Origin: Quillaja saponaria
Lineage: Eukaryota > Streptophyta > Magnoliopsida > Fabales > Quillajaceae
Direction of reading: 5' to 3'
DNA length: 64,000 nucleotides
NCBI GenBank assembly: GCA_029379385.1
Contig: CM055606.1
Span: 3,224,001-3,288,000 of the forward strand
How positions within the stretch are numbered: the first letter of the stretch is position 1; every line of letters starts with the position of its first letter. The notes beneath the pieces are model-generated. The model had not been told where the DNA came from. It made no database searches and saw nothing but the letters and a program-made list of their open reading frames with translations. Shown here one piece after another: positions 1 through 12,567 of this stretch. Both the position numbers and the translations under genes were made by a program.

Positions 1-1291
1 TAGCTGATTTGACTCGGCTGATTTTCATTGAAATATTTTACAAACAATTACAGGTAAATAAATAAAAAATAATTAATGTTAAAAATTAATATAAATGTTG
101 GGTTTGATAAAATTTTGATTGATTTTATAAACTCTTGCTATTAGTAAGCGTATAATTACGTAATTAGAAATTTTATTTAAAATTATTTGACCAAAACTAG
201 TTTTTTAAATTTAATTTCTTATTTAATTTGTTTGTTAGTATATATATAATTTTTTATATATAATTACAACTAATGACTTCATACATTGTACCTCGAATTA
301 GAAAGAAAAAAAAAACAATTAATATGCAGACAATATGTACCAAAATGTCATAAAGGAGTACTAATACCCAATACATATATGATATTTGCGACATGTATTT
401 TCAAGTACTTGTGTTTGAAAATTGCACATGTCATTGTTGGAATAGAAATACAAGAGAAAGTTGAATAATTGGAATTGGCAATAAATATACCTCGCTCCTC
501 CTTAAAAAGAAAGACCTGTATCATCCGAGTTGTTCGAGTTGTTAGCTCAAACGCCAACATCAGTCAGGTGATTAATCAATTTCGAAAATCTCAAATCAAG
601 AAATGGCCCAATATAATTAATAATTAATCTTTCAAAACAACACCAACTTTTTCACACTTTTAGCTTGTACAGAAGATACAGAAGAAAAGTGTGGTCGATA
701 GTCACTTCCGAGAATTTATTCCTAACAAATTAAAAATCTGTATCACGAATTTAAGGTTATTATTTTTGTTCTTTGAACTAATAATTAGTTGCATGCCTTT
801 CACCCAGGCAGCTATATGTTTTTATTCTTTTCCTTTCGTGCTTATTGTTCCCTACATTTCTTAGAGGGTTGATTGTTTCATTGGTTTTCCCAAATAAGTT
901 ATATACTCGCACATTCTATTATAGTTTATCATAATTTAGATCCTAGCATATAAAATCCTCACGTATATTGAGTAATAAATTATGTCATTCAGTTACAGAT
1001 AAATTATTTATAAAATTTGGTGTAGGACTAAGAAATTTGTAAAAATGTTATTTTTTACAGTATTCTGAAAAGAGATTCGAAACAAGAAGTTAATGAAATA
1101 AAAATATATTTTTAATCACCAGACTAATCTCTTGAGATATATCTCAGTTTTTTAGTTGGAAAAGTTTAATATGATTCCTTGTTTGTGTAAAATAGTGATT
1201 GTTGATTTTGTAAGTGATGTACTATGTTGGGAGGATCGTTTGTGTTCCAGTAAGGTCATTTATGTCATTAAATGTTTTAAACTAGAGTGAA
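1..1291. other. AT-rich intergenic DNA
   Basis: No coding region, RNA gene or clear repeat could be supported here. The open frames present are short, lack recognisable motifs and have no spliceable partners. Confidence 0.6.
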
Positions 1292-1300
1292 TATTAAATT

Positions 1301-2757
1301 GACTAAATTACATCTTTGGTCCTTATAATTTCACTCAGATTCACTTTAGCCCTTATCATTCCATTAGTTGTAATAGAATTCCCCATAAATCTAAGATTAT
1401 ACCAATTAGGTCATTATTGTCAATTCTAACACTAAAAAAAAACATGTACTAACAGTTGATGATATAGTTATCCTGGCGTGGCCAATCCATGTGAATTAAT
1501 GAACCAATAATAAATTGTTACATAATTTTAACATGTCATTTTAAAAAAATTAGAATTCTTTATGAAAAATTTTTGTAAATAAAAAATTATAACTCATTAT
1601 CTCTTCATTATCTTCTTTCGTCCTCTTCCTGCATCTGGTAGTCTACTATTGTTAGGTTTGTTAGGGTTCAAAGCAAAATAGGTCCAAAAATCGTGGGCTT
1701 CTCCTCTCTTCATGTCTTCCCCTTCCTCCACCATAGTTGAAAAAAGAGCTCATAAATTTTTTTCCATAAATTAACCAAGATGCTATGTCGATGCTCTGTT
1801 ATTCAAGAAACAAATAAATCTCTGCTTATGGCACAATAAACAAATAAGTCGCGATGATAAAAGAAAATTGAGAGTCAAGGCATGCTTGTGGATTGATGAA
1901 TACAGAAAGGTCAAAAAATTAAACAATTGAATCAAGATCAAATTCTAGAAATTTATTGATTTCATTAACAATTTTTAGTTTCCTTAACAAAAATTTTATG
2001 GGTAGTTAGATTTGTTGGGGTTTTTTTTTTTTTTTTTTTACTCAGAGTTGTATGAGTTTTGTACTAGTGAAGAACATGATTTAGAATTTTTGAGGAATTG
2101 ATGTTTTGATTTGGGGCTTAGGGTTTGAAGTATACCATTCCCCAATTTTCTTTTCTTTCCTTCTGTATTGAGATGGTAGGTTCAGAATCCACCAATTCTA
2201 AATTGGATACACCAATGGCAACTCCAATCACCGCTTTCACCGATCTGAACAGCAAACATCTCTACAATTATCTAAAACGAAGTGCAAAGAAAATTAAAGA
2301 AATGATCCTAGCCAGACTCCCCCTCTTCCTCCTCACATTCACATTCAACCAACCTCTAAAAGCAGAGAAATTCTGAGCTACAAAGACAAGCATTTAGGTG
2401 CAGGCTTAGAAAATTAAGGTTTTCAGGTACTCCTTTGATCATGAAGTGGAGATAGAATGGAATGGAGATAAATGGGTAATTCCATAGTTGAGGTAAGAGA
2501 GAAGGATGCACAGTAGTGTAAGAAAGGAGATGAGGGAGAGAGAGAGTTTTAATTTTTATTATTCACTTAAAAATATTTTTTTTACAAAAATAATATATGA
2601 AAGTTACTTGACAATTTATAATTTGTTCATTAGTACTTGTAGTAAGGACCTAATTGGTACAATTTTAAAATTATGAGATCCAATTACAACAAAATGAATG
2701 ACAAGGACTAAAATAAAATTTGAGTGAAACTACATGGACTAAAGATGTAATTGAGCC
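1301..2757. mobile_element. Mutator-like non-autonomous transposon (MULE)
   Basis: The element is bounded by long imperfect terminal inverted repeats of about 118 bp (1301-1418 and 2638-2757). The left end reads GACTAAATTACATCTTTGG and the right end, reverse-complemented, reads GGCTCAATTACATCTTTAG. Perfect 9-bp direct repeats TATTAAATT flank it at 1292-1300 and 2758-2766. Long TIRs with a 9-bp target duplication are diagnostic of the Mutator superfamily. I see no transposase. The interior (about 1.2 kb) is less AT-rich than its surroundings in places, for example 1600-1760 and 2120-2400, and has no recognised protein. A captured host fragment (Pack-MULE) is possible but unproven. Confidence 0.88.
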
Positions 2758-2766
2758 TATTAAATT

Positions 2767-5279
2767 AGAGTCAATTAGTCCTTGAAAGTAAATTTCCGTT
2801 AACATAATTAAACAAACTTAAATTTTAATTCAACTGACAATTGGAATTAAACAAATCACAAAGAAAGAGATTTATAACCACACAGAGAGGACTAATTAAA
2901 TTAACACCTCATCATCCACAGAACTGTTTTAAGTTAAATAAAACCTCACCTGACCTTGATTCTAACAAACTTATACTATTTATTTCTTTTGTATAGACAA
3001 TTGGCATGTTAATTTGTACACAAAATATACATATGTTTATTTTCTAGATGAATTGTAAAGTAGGTGAAGTGAAGTCATCCCATCCTTCTAGTTGGTATAT
3101 TTTAAGCAAAAAGCTAATGTCATCACAAGCATCAGAATTTTCATATATTCCATTCTTTATATCTTGTACATATACATTAATAATTACATGAGCATCACTC
3201 ATCATATATATTATATATCTTATGGTTGACAAAATTGAAAAACTTGCACAAAGAGAATTTTCTATTCCCAAATTAAGAAATGTCATATAAATTTTAAGGA
3301 AGTATTTCCATCTTAATGATTGATTATAAACTACAATTATTATATATATAAACTTCCTCTCATTCTTACAATAAATTATTTTTTCTTCTTTGAGAGAATG
3401 ATATTGGAATTAGTCTAGTAACGTATATAATAATTAGTTGCATATTCGTATAAGTGATTTGAGTCTAATCCTATTTGTTCAATCGATTACGTGGTTCTTA
3501 AGCATTTGATGGAAACCAGTAATGTAACCCTTATATTATTTAATTAGAAGACTAAGACTGAGTTTGGTAAGAGGTTAAAACTCATTTCTAAATATCTAAA
3601 TATTTAATTTTTTAATTTAAATTTTTTAACATAATATCAAAATTTTCATAATAATTAAATAACATGACATGACAAGCACCGGCTAAGTGAGTATCAATAA
3701 ATTATCTTAGACTTAATAAATTTATTCACTTTAATTGATAGGGCACATATCACATCTATGAGTCCACATTGCAATACCCTTAATAAAGGATTTGGTTTTT
3801 GCAATAATTTCTTATTTTTGAGAAGTTTTGTTACATTAGATTTGAAAATAACTAACAACGGGTTAGTATTCAACTCAAGAAGTGTTCTCTCTATGAGATT
3901 GAGAGTTTAAGTTTCCTTAATAGCTCTTTTTGGGAATAAATCTATTATTCTCATGCTACCACTCTTGGAGAAACTCTTCCCAGAATGTGTAGGGTACCCT
4001 ACATAACTTTTTATTTTGTTTAAAAATTAAAAAATTAAAAAGAAAACCCTTGAAATATGGCATACTGTACTACATATATTTATTTGTAGTTGTGGGGGAT
4101 TTTCACATATATCAATATGGTTTTTTTTCATAGTCAATATTTTGTTTTTCATATAAGTTTCGTGTAAGGCTTTTATTATTGTTCCCATTTGAAATAATAA
4201 AGAAGAAATGTAAAACTTGACCCTACCTGCAATATCTCCATGGCCTGAAAGTGACAGATAAGTTTTTCAAAGAAAACTATAGTTAATTTGAAGCTATTGT
4301 CTAATAAAACTAGCTCTTTAATTTCTATGGTCCAGTATAAAACTAACTAAATTCAAACATTAAGGAAATGCAAATAATAAAATGCATAATAATGATAAAG
4401 TGGGTTGAGAAAAAAAGAAATTGAACCCAAAAAAAAATGACGATGTATAATGATAGAATATGATTAGGGCTAACCTTAAAATTAATATTAGTCATTTAAT
4501 GAATAACTAATTCTCATATTATTATCAAATTTGTTTGAGATTTGAGAATATCTAAGCACATGTAAAAAAAAATTTCGTTGTACAAAAAAAATTCTAAATA
4601 AAGATGGATCTTAACTACTTTTTTTAGTGAATTGTACAAGATGAAAAATCCTTTGGCCTATTGTCAACCATTAATTAAATTTTATTATGTCAATTAATTA
4701 AATTAGTTAATTCATTAGGAACAAACTTGGTTAGAAATTGTTAAAAGTAATTAGCCATTCTTAATCACGTTAATTATAAACCAAGGAATGAATAATCATC
4801 ATAATTTTGAGGTTAGACTATAAAAGCCTGCTAATTAGGAGACTGTCGTACTCAGAAAGACAGATTGGAAGTCAAGGAAGCATTCTTTCCTCTTTGATGA
4901 GTGGTGTCCATGTACAATTCAAGCAGTAAAGTCGTGTCTCACTCTACCAACAATATGATTGAAATTGATCCATGTCACAATCTATCTTGATGTTTTACTT
5001 AGGAAGCTAACTTCTTTTACAAGTTATTTCCAAATCGATTTACACGGCATCTTAATTTTTTTTTTTATATTCTTTTCAGAAATTGTCAACTCATAAAATT
5101 TACTAAATGTGACACCATTTTTGATTATAGGCCAACTCAGCCTTGAATAAGTTACTATTTATATATTTTGAAATTTAGTTGGATATCAATATTTTGATGG
5201 ATTTTAATAATTGGTTTGGAATATGAATGCCAAATGTAAAGAGTATTGTTCTTTTAATTTTATTATCATTTTAGCAATA

Positions 5280-5312
<33 letters not shown>

Positions 5313-6335
5313 TATATCATTTGAATATACGAAAAATTTATCAATCTATTTTGTTTAGGGGCTGCAGTCTATTTTTTTGGTAGCATATTCTTAGATCTGT
5401 AATATTTGTTGTTTATTTATTCAATAAATTGATAAATCTGTCTATTTTCATGATAGATTTTTTATGTTTGCAGTTTTATTTTAAATCAAACTATTTTCTT
5501 GATAGATCTTAAAGTTTATGTTTAATTGTTTTAAGAGAGTTGCGAAACCCTCTTTTGATGGCTGTTACAGATTAATTATGTCATGAAGGACAATATTTAC
5601 AATGCTACAATAAATATGAGAATCTCCGTTTACAAAGTTAAATGCAATCTTATAAAACATCAAAGATGCGTTCATACATTTAAAAAAAGAAAAGAAAAAA
5701 AACAGCCACATGAATTTAGTTAGTAACAAAATTATTTATCTTCTATCAAAACAAATTAATAATTAAAAAAAAGATAATTTACATTTTTAGGTTTTCTATA
5801 AGATAAGAAAAAGAAAAAGAAAAAAACTATAGTTGGTAGGAAAATAAAAAGTAATATTACATAGAAACCGGATCCAGTGAGAATATTTGCCACTCTTCTA
5901 CTCTCCCACCCACTCCCAAGGTTAGGGATGGCAATTTTTCAGTCTTCAACTACCAGATGCCTGTAAAGAGCGTGGTTCCCACACGCTAGGGAGTAAATGG
6001 ACTAATTTATCTTTTAAATATTATTCGGGGAGTTATAAAACTAGCATCTAATTTACGTTTCAAATAATGATTTGAAGTCAACCAAATTCTGGCCAAAAAA
6101 AAAAAAAGGTCAGCCAAATTGAATTTTTAGTGAATGTTCATAACAATTTACAATTTGGATGGAATTAATATTTAATTTATTGTAATAAATAAGAAAGTGA
6201 CTCCTTTTTTAATTCTAATTAGGAAAAAGTAAGGCAACGAAGTCTTACAACAAATTTATATTCTAAAAAAAATTATTCTTTTCAATTTTGTTTTCAAATA
6301 AGTCTTATACTTATATTGGTAATTTTTATAGGGCA
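2767..6335. other. Intergenic DNA, no gene seen
   Basis: AT-rich sequence with scattered poly-A and poly-T runs and one TTA microsatellite. No coding region with recognisable family motifs was found on either strand. Confidence 0.55.
5280..5312. repeat. (TTA)n microsatellite
   Basis: About eleven uninterrupted TTA/ATT units in intergenic DNA. Confidence 0.95.
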
Positions 6336-6343
6336 GTATTATG

Positions 6344-6896
6344 TAGAACTGTGCAAGGAACCCGAGATAATCAAATATCTAAATCAAATCAGTAATTCGA
6401 TTTGGTTAAATTTTGATATTTTTCTTATTTGATTCGGTTTAGGTAGTTAATTTAATATCCGTTATTTTCTGTTCGGTTATGGTTAGTGAGAGAAATTGCT
6501 CATGAATACCTGTGATTACCCAAAAATCAAAATATATAATTTTTTGTAAAAAAATTGTTATTTTTAATGTATTGTTGTGTTAATATATATTTTTATATTT
6601 TTATTTATGTTGAATATGTTGATATATTATGTTTTTTTTATAATAAATAATGAATTTAAATAGTATGAGGATCAAAAACAAAAAAATATAATTTTCAAAT
6701 TAATTTGAGTGTGATATTGATAAATTTTGGGTAATCGAATACCCGAATCGAACTATTCATATTTTTTTGGTTTAGAGACTTTCAGATAATGTTTATTTTT
6801 GATTCGGTTCGATTCTAAAATTTTATTACTCAAAAATTTCAATTCGGTTAAAAAATTTACCACCACCGGGACCAAATAGACCTGTGCATAGCCCTA
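6344..6896. mobile_element. hAT-like MITE
   Basis: A 553-bp non-coding element. Its left end is TAGAACTGTGCAAGG and its right end, reverse-complemented, is TAGGGCTATGCACAGG. These imperfect terminal inverted repeats resemble the TAGGGCTGTGCA ends common in plant hAT-type elements. Near-identical 8-bp direct repeats flank it: GTATTATG (6336-6343) and GTGTTATG (6897-6904), one mismatch. The interior has further imperfect inverted motifs rich in GATTCGGTT and AACCGAA. There is no transposase, so it would depend on an autonomous hAT element. Confidence 0.78.
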
Positions 6897-6904
6897 GTGT
6901 TATG

Positions 6905-7346
6905 TATATTACCCAATATTGATAGGTGAACAAAAAATAGAACTATGTAGTTACTTTTGTTTTGTATTTTAGTGCATTTGTAGTGCACCTAACAATATTT
7001 GTAGTCTACATAACAATACTTTTTTTTTTTTTTTTAAGTTTAAAATATTAATTAAGTGAAATAATTTTTTTTTTAAATAAAAAACAAATTCATTATATAA
7101 TCATTAATGAAAGAATGAAAAAAAAATATATAAATTAATAAAAAGTTCTCATTATCTCTTTTTTCATATTCTTTTTATTAAAATAATTGTTTAAAAACAT
7201 TATTTTTTTCAACTTAAATTACACTATTTTTTCATGATTAATTACAACTAAAAATAAATAAATTTAACTTCATTTTGTACGTAAATTAAAAAAAGAGTAA
7301 ATTAAAAAAGAATAAATGACATATATATGAATTTAAAATTTACTTA

Positions 7347-7389
<43 letters not shown>

Positions 7390-8220
7390 GTATATTAAAG
7401 GGACTATGAAGTATCATTAAATTTTAAAAGATTCATTCTTATATTAATTATTAAATAATGTATTTTAAAAAAAATAATAATATTTTCCTTAACTAATATT
7501 TAAAACTTAAAACTACAATAAAAAAAATAAGAGTAAAAGGGACATAAAAATTGTCAATATAAAAATATCTTATCCATGTTCTAAAGTTTTAAAAATTAAA
7601 TTAATTTTTTTCACATTTAGTTATGTTGTGCATCTAACAATTTTTCCTATAAAAAAAAGAATTTTTAACATTGGTTGCTAAGATGATAATTTGAATTTAA
7701 AAAAAAAAATATTACGAGTGGACAATAATTTTTATATAATAAATTTATCAAATATTTTATTATTTTTCAAATTTTGTTTACCGAGTTCCTTATCCCATAC
7801 ATATATAAATAAACGATCTCAAGATAATTATGGTATGTTTAATCGTTTTGTTTTAAACTAATTCTATAATTTAATTTATTTAAAATTGATTCTCTTATTT
7901 GAAATAAAAATTACATTCATTGAACAAATGAATTTAAATAAATTTTTTATTTTAGTTCACTTATTATTTTTAATTTTTTAAATTAAAACTAACACTTATT
8001 AACTAAAAATATAAAGACTAAAAATTAATTATTATTTAATGAATAAAACACAAGTTGAGAAAAATATAAAAATTTGTTTAGTGAGCATATGAGATAAATC
8101 AGTGATATTTTTTATCAATTTATTTAAATAAAATATATATTTAATATTTATAACAAAAATAATATTTAAGGTGAAATAAAATAATAATTATTTTAAATAA
8201 ATTTTACGGAATAAAATTCA
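6905..8220. other. Very AT-rich intergenic DNA with a dispersed repeat copy
   Basis: The stretch is almost entirely A/T and has no gene. Roughly 7030-7520 is recognisably similar to 43570-44100: both share the phrase TTAATAAAAAGTTCTCATTA, an AT microsatellite, and ATCATTAAATTTTAAAAGAT in the same order. An AT dinucleotide array lies at 7350-7383. Confidence 0.6.
7350..7383. repeat. (AT)n microsatellite
   Basis: About 17 uninterrupted AT units inside the dispersed repeat copy. Confidence 0.95.
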
Positions 8221-8372
8221 AAAACTATAACTGTTTCGGTAAATTCAAGCGGAAAATATCGGCGATATATTGTCGGCGTCGACCTCAAAATTAATTTCTA
8301 ACAACATTCAACGGCCTACACAAACCGCCTGCTAAGTAGGGAAATTGCCTCGAGTCAACAATTAGATTTCTC

Positions 8373-8378
8373 CACGTG
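8373..8378. promoter_or_regulatory. G-box / ABRE-like core upstream of the O-fucosyltransferase gene
   Basis: CCACGTGGC contains a CACGTG palindrome about 260 bp upstream of the TATA-like box at 8633. The extended form is typical of bZIP and bHLH target sites in plant promoters. Regulation through it is inferred. Confidence 0.5.
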
Positions 8379-8632
8379 GCAAAGTTAAACGAGTTGTTGA
8401 TTGACACGTTTCAGCACTTTAAATTCTAGTGGGCCCAGTCGTATACTCGTTAAGCTGGCCCGCATTTACTGGTTAGTTTTATTACCGGGACCCAAAGTCC
8501 GAACCCCAACCCATCTTAACCACGGTTAAACCCAAATAGATCTATCGGTATTACGGGTCGCACCCCAATCTGCACGTTTTTCTGTTTCTTTTGCGTGCGT
8601 GTTCGTGCACTCTCTCTCTCACAAACAGCTCC

Positions 8633-8640
8633 TATATAAT
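8633..8640 (+). promoter_or_regulatory. TATA box of the O-fucosyltransferase gene
   Basis: CCTATATAAT follows a CT-rich stretch. It is the last good TATA motif before the GC-richer leader and the first coding exon. Transcription would begin near 8665, giving a 5' leader of about 550 nt. Confidence 0.55.
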
Positions 8641-8872
8641 TGTTACTCGCGCTTGCTTACTCGCCGGCCGTAAACGATTTACGGTGACTTTCCGGCGATT
8701 CTGAAAAAAGATTCGGGACTGGGAAATTGGTCTGTTCGAAGAATCCATCAAATCTAATTCCATTTCCAGTCCTGGAGATCTTATCGTTTTTTGTGCGGTT
8801 CGAATTTGGACAATCGGTGTTTTCTATTTGACATTAAGTACTAGTTTCGGTGGAGATCGAAGGTTGGTGGTA

Positions 8873-8889
8873 ATGCGTGTATGAATTAA
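8873..8889 (+). promoter_or_regulatory. Two overlapping minimal upstream ORFs
   Basis: Within the predicted 5' leader, ATG-CGT-GTA-TGA (8873-8884) encodes Met-Arg-Val. It overlaps ATG-AAT-TAA (8881-8889), which encodes Met-Asn. Both precede the main start at 9219. Such short uORFs can dampen translation or impose reinitiation. They matter only if the transcript starts upstream of 8873, as the TATA position implies. Confidence 0.45.
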
Positions 8890-9218
8890 GGTTTTTGGAG
8901 ATTAAATCTTTCCATTTTTGAGTTTATTGTTGCTATTTGCGGTAAAGGTTGGTTGAGTTGTGTAGGTTCAATTCTGGTACAATTTGAAGCAAAGTTAGAT
9001 CTTCGAGATTGTGATAGTCAGGGTGCTGAGTAAGGGAAGCCCAGAATTTTGTTTCGTGGAGGGAAATCTTATCAGATTTGATCCACATTTAGGGTTTCCT
9101 GTTCCCTTGCAAATTTACTCTTTTTTTTTTTTGGATAATTCAGTGATCGGATTGAGAGAAAAAATTGAGGACCCCTGAGGTTTTAGGATAAAAGAGAAAG
9201 TGCTTTTTTCCGGGGTTG

Positions 9219-12200
9219 ATGGGTTTGAATGCATTGGGGGAGATGTGCAGGATAGAGAGAAGTGAGGAGAAGTGTACAGAATTTGGAGAGAAGAGAATGA
9301 GATACAGAGATAAGGAGATATTAATGGGTTTAAAGGCATTTGGAGAGAGTAAGGTAGAGAAGCTGAAAAACACCATGGCTGCTTCATCGAGGTCGAGAAT
9401 GAAGTTGTGGATGATACGTGCTACGACTTCGATTTTGCTTTGGACTTGCATTGTACAATTGACGGTGTTGGGTGATATGTGGGGGCCGAGGGTTTTGAAA
9501 GGCTGGCCTTCTTGTTTTGAGTCTAAGTCCGGGGTAATGGAAATTAAGTTCTCTCCCACTCCTCTCAAAGTTCTTCCTCCCAAAAGTGAGTTGCTCTGCT
9601 CCCATATTTTGTTCTTTCTCCAGTAATTGCTTGAGAAAGTGAGATCCTCCTGTTGAAGGAGCGGATTATGTATTGATTCTTTTTTTTTATAATCATTTTC
9701 ATATTTTGTTGCAATTTCCAAAACACAAGTGGTGAAAATTCATAGGTTAAAATTGGGTGACACGCAATTTCTGAGAACTGCGTACACTTGTCTAACTCTG
9801 AATGCTATACTGCCATGGTATCATTAGACATATGCTGCACCGGTTTAGCTTGAATCCTTACAAGTACAGGATTTCAGGAAATTATGATTTTCACGGCTAT
9901 TAGTACTTAGAGCCTGTTAATGCAAGCCTGGTTTTTTTCTTTTTTCTTTTCCTATTTCACTTTTCCTTCGTGCCCAACTTTCTTGAAAACAAAGGAAAAT
10001 GGAACTGCTAGTTCAATGATGAGTGAACGTTCTTCTTACAAGATATTATTTCCCCTCATATTGTGTACTTCAGTGGTTCTATTTTCGTTTTCTTTTTTGT
10101 TAACTTCAGAATAGTATTGTTCTCTTTCTTCTGCAATTTATTCTGTATGCCTGTATATTCTTTGAATTAATTGGATTTGATTTCCTTTCTGATTATTATA
10201 CCTGAAATCCAATTTTAAAAATGGTATCTTGCCAGGAGTTTATAGGAATAATGGTTACCTGATGATCTCATGCAATGGAGGACTTAACCAAATGAGAGCA
10301 GCAGTGAGTGGCAGCACTGTCTATCTTTCTTTTTTCTTGCTCACGTGATTATGTTATTATTATTTTCATTTTCTTATCTGAATTTCTTGTTTGTCTCCTT
10401 TACAGATATGTGACATGGTATCAATTGCTAGATATCTAAATGTCACACTTATAGTCCCTGAACTGGACAAAACCTCCTTTTGGGCTGATCCCAGGTGTGT
10501 TTTTGATCTTCCTGACTATATAGTTAGCTTTTTCTGTAGATAAGTCATAAGGATGGCTAACTTACTCCTTACTTTTTGAACTGTCTTCCGTTGAATACTT
10601 GTTACTTCATGTGGCAGTGAGTTCCAAGACATATTTGATGTGGATCATTTTATTACATCCTTGAGAGATGAGGTACGGATATTGAAAGAATTGCCTCCAA
10701 GACTCAAGAAGAAAGTGGAACTTGGAAAACTCTACAGCATGCCACCAGTCAGTTGGTCTGACATATCTTACTACAAGAACCAGGTCAGTCCTAGGTAGGC
10801 AGCGGGTTTAAGCATGATTTATCCTAACCTCCCCCTGCCATCTTATGATTTATTAGGAATTGACCTACAGTAGTTCTCTTCCTTTTTTGGGATTGCAAAA
10901 TCCAAAGTAATTGGTATTTTATTTCTGTCAGATTCTCCCTTTGATACAAAAGTACAAAGTTGTCCACCTTAACCGAACTGATGCTCGACTTGCCAATAAT
11001 GACCAACCATTGGAGATTCAGAAGCTACGTTGCCGAGTTAACTTCAGTGCTCTAAGATTTACCCCTCAGATAGAAGAATTGGGTAGAAGGGTTATCAAGC
11101 TTCTAAGGAAAAATGGTCCATTTCTGGTCCTCCATCTGAGATATGAGATGGACATGCTGGCATTTTCTGGCTGTACTCAAGGCTGCAATGCTGAGGAAGT
11201 GGAAGAGCTAACTAGAATGAGGTGAGTTAACACATTTTTGGACAAGGAGTTTGCAGTAGACAGTCTGAAAATAGTTATCAGTCTGTCATATAATTTTCAT
11301 CTTTTGACAGATATGAAACTCATTCTCAGATAGAAAATATAATAATAAAGCCTTTCTCCTTCCTTACATACATTGACACTGTTTGACAAGGTGCTGGCAG
11401 AATACAGTTACTAAAACATTTCTAATTCCTTTCATCTATTGATAGATATGCTTATCCTTGGTGGAAGGAAAAAATAATAAATTCTGAATTGAAGAGGAAG
11501 GATGGTTTGTGTCCTTTAACACCTGAGGAGACTGGTCTTACACTGAGTGCCCTGGACATAGATCCAGATATCCAGATTTATATTGCAGCTGGCGAAATAT
11601 ATGGTGGGGATAGGAGAATGGCAAGTCTTGCAAAGGCTTTTCCAAAACTGGTTAGTATAATAAAGCTGAAGATAACTGCTTCAATTTTTGTGGTAGTTAT
11701 TGTTTTTAACCTCTCCTTACTGATTGCACCTGGTCTTGTGGAAATAGGTGAGGAAGGAGACACTGCTAGGACCATCAGATCTTAGATTTTTCCAAAATCA
11801 TTCATCCCAGATGGCAGCACTAGATTATCTTGTCTCGCTAGAGAGTGATATATTTGTTCCCACTTATGATGGAAACATGGCTAAAGTAGTTGAAGGCCAT
11901 CGTAGGTACTATTCTGTTAATAATTTACTCTGATGATTTTTATCAAAATAATATTAATAAGAAAATTATCTAGTCTTCCTCTTTTCCCTCTCCGTCTCTA
12001 TACCTATGAAATTTTGTTTATTTCAGATTTCTACCGATTGATGAAAAATATTATTTCAGGAGAAAACATTATTTGATGCACTTAAATCTCGAACACTTTT
12101 ATTTTTATTTTTAGAAAGCATTACTTTTGTAGTCTCATCTTCTCTTGGCCTCTTGGTTCGTCAACTTGTAAGAAATTGATAATCAACAAGTGAATGTTCT

Positions 12201-12567
12201 ATACTAGGCTGTTTTGGGCATTGCATCGCTCCATTTCTCGTTTACTCTAACTCTTATCTGTCATCAATAAAAGTAATACTCAATCTACTGATGCAACTTG
12301 TCTTTAATCTTCTTCAGATATCTTGGGTTTAAGAAGACAATTTTGCTCAACAGAAGCCTTCTAGTTGATTTGATAGATCAGTATAATTCTGGATTGCTTA
12401 GCTGGGATGAGTTTTCATCTGCGGTGAAGGAAGCTCATGCAGATCGCATGGGTAGCCCATCAAAAAGGTTGGTAATCCCAGATAGACCAAAAGAAGAGGA
12501 TTATTTTTATGCCAACCCAGAGGACTGTTTGCAACCATCGGACGAACTATTAAGTAGCACACGGTGA
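9219..12567 (+). CDS. O-fucosyltransferase family protein (GDP-fucose protein O-fucosyltransferase-like)
   Basis: Eight exons with GT-AG introns give an uninterrupted 530-aa product: 9219-9585, 10236-10303, 10406-10494, 10618-10783, 10932-11221, 11446-11650, 11748-11905 and 12318-12567 (stop TGA). The N-terminus has a short cytoplasmic part and one hydrophobic segment (about residues 66-85), suggesting a type II Golgi membrane protein. Family motifs are visible: GGLNQMRAA (137-145), HLRYEMD (298-304), and [16 protein letters not shown] (433-448), which resemble the nucleotide-sugar binding motifs of plant O-fucosyltransferases. Members transfer fucose from GDP-fucose to proteins or cell-wall polymers; the acceptor here is unknown. 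The start is the first in-frame ATG; Met9 (9243) or Met36 could also serve. The gene looks intact. The last exon ends in a short tail after a conserved FYANPEDC stretch. Confidence 0.93.

Noticed and set aside
9140..9721. 193-codon open frame on the - strand
   Set aside because: It is antisense to exon 1 of the O-fucosyltransferase gene, lacks recognisable motifs and is explained by the real coding frame opposite.
11306..11445. Alternative acceptor TTTTGACAG before exon 6 of the O-fucosyltransferase gene
   Set aside because: Use of it reads into a non-conserved sequence with an early stop, whereas the acceptor at 11445 restores the conserved YPWWKEK stretch.
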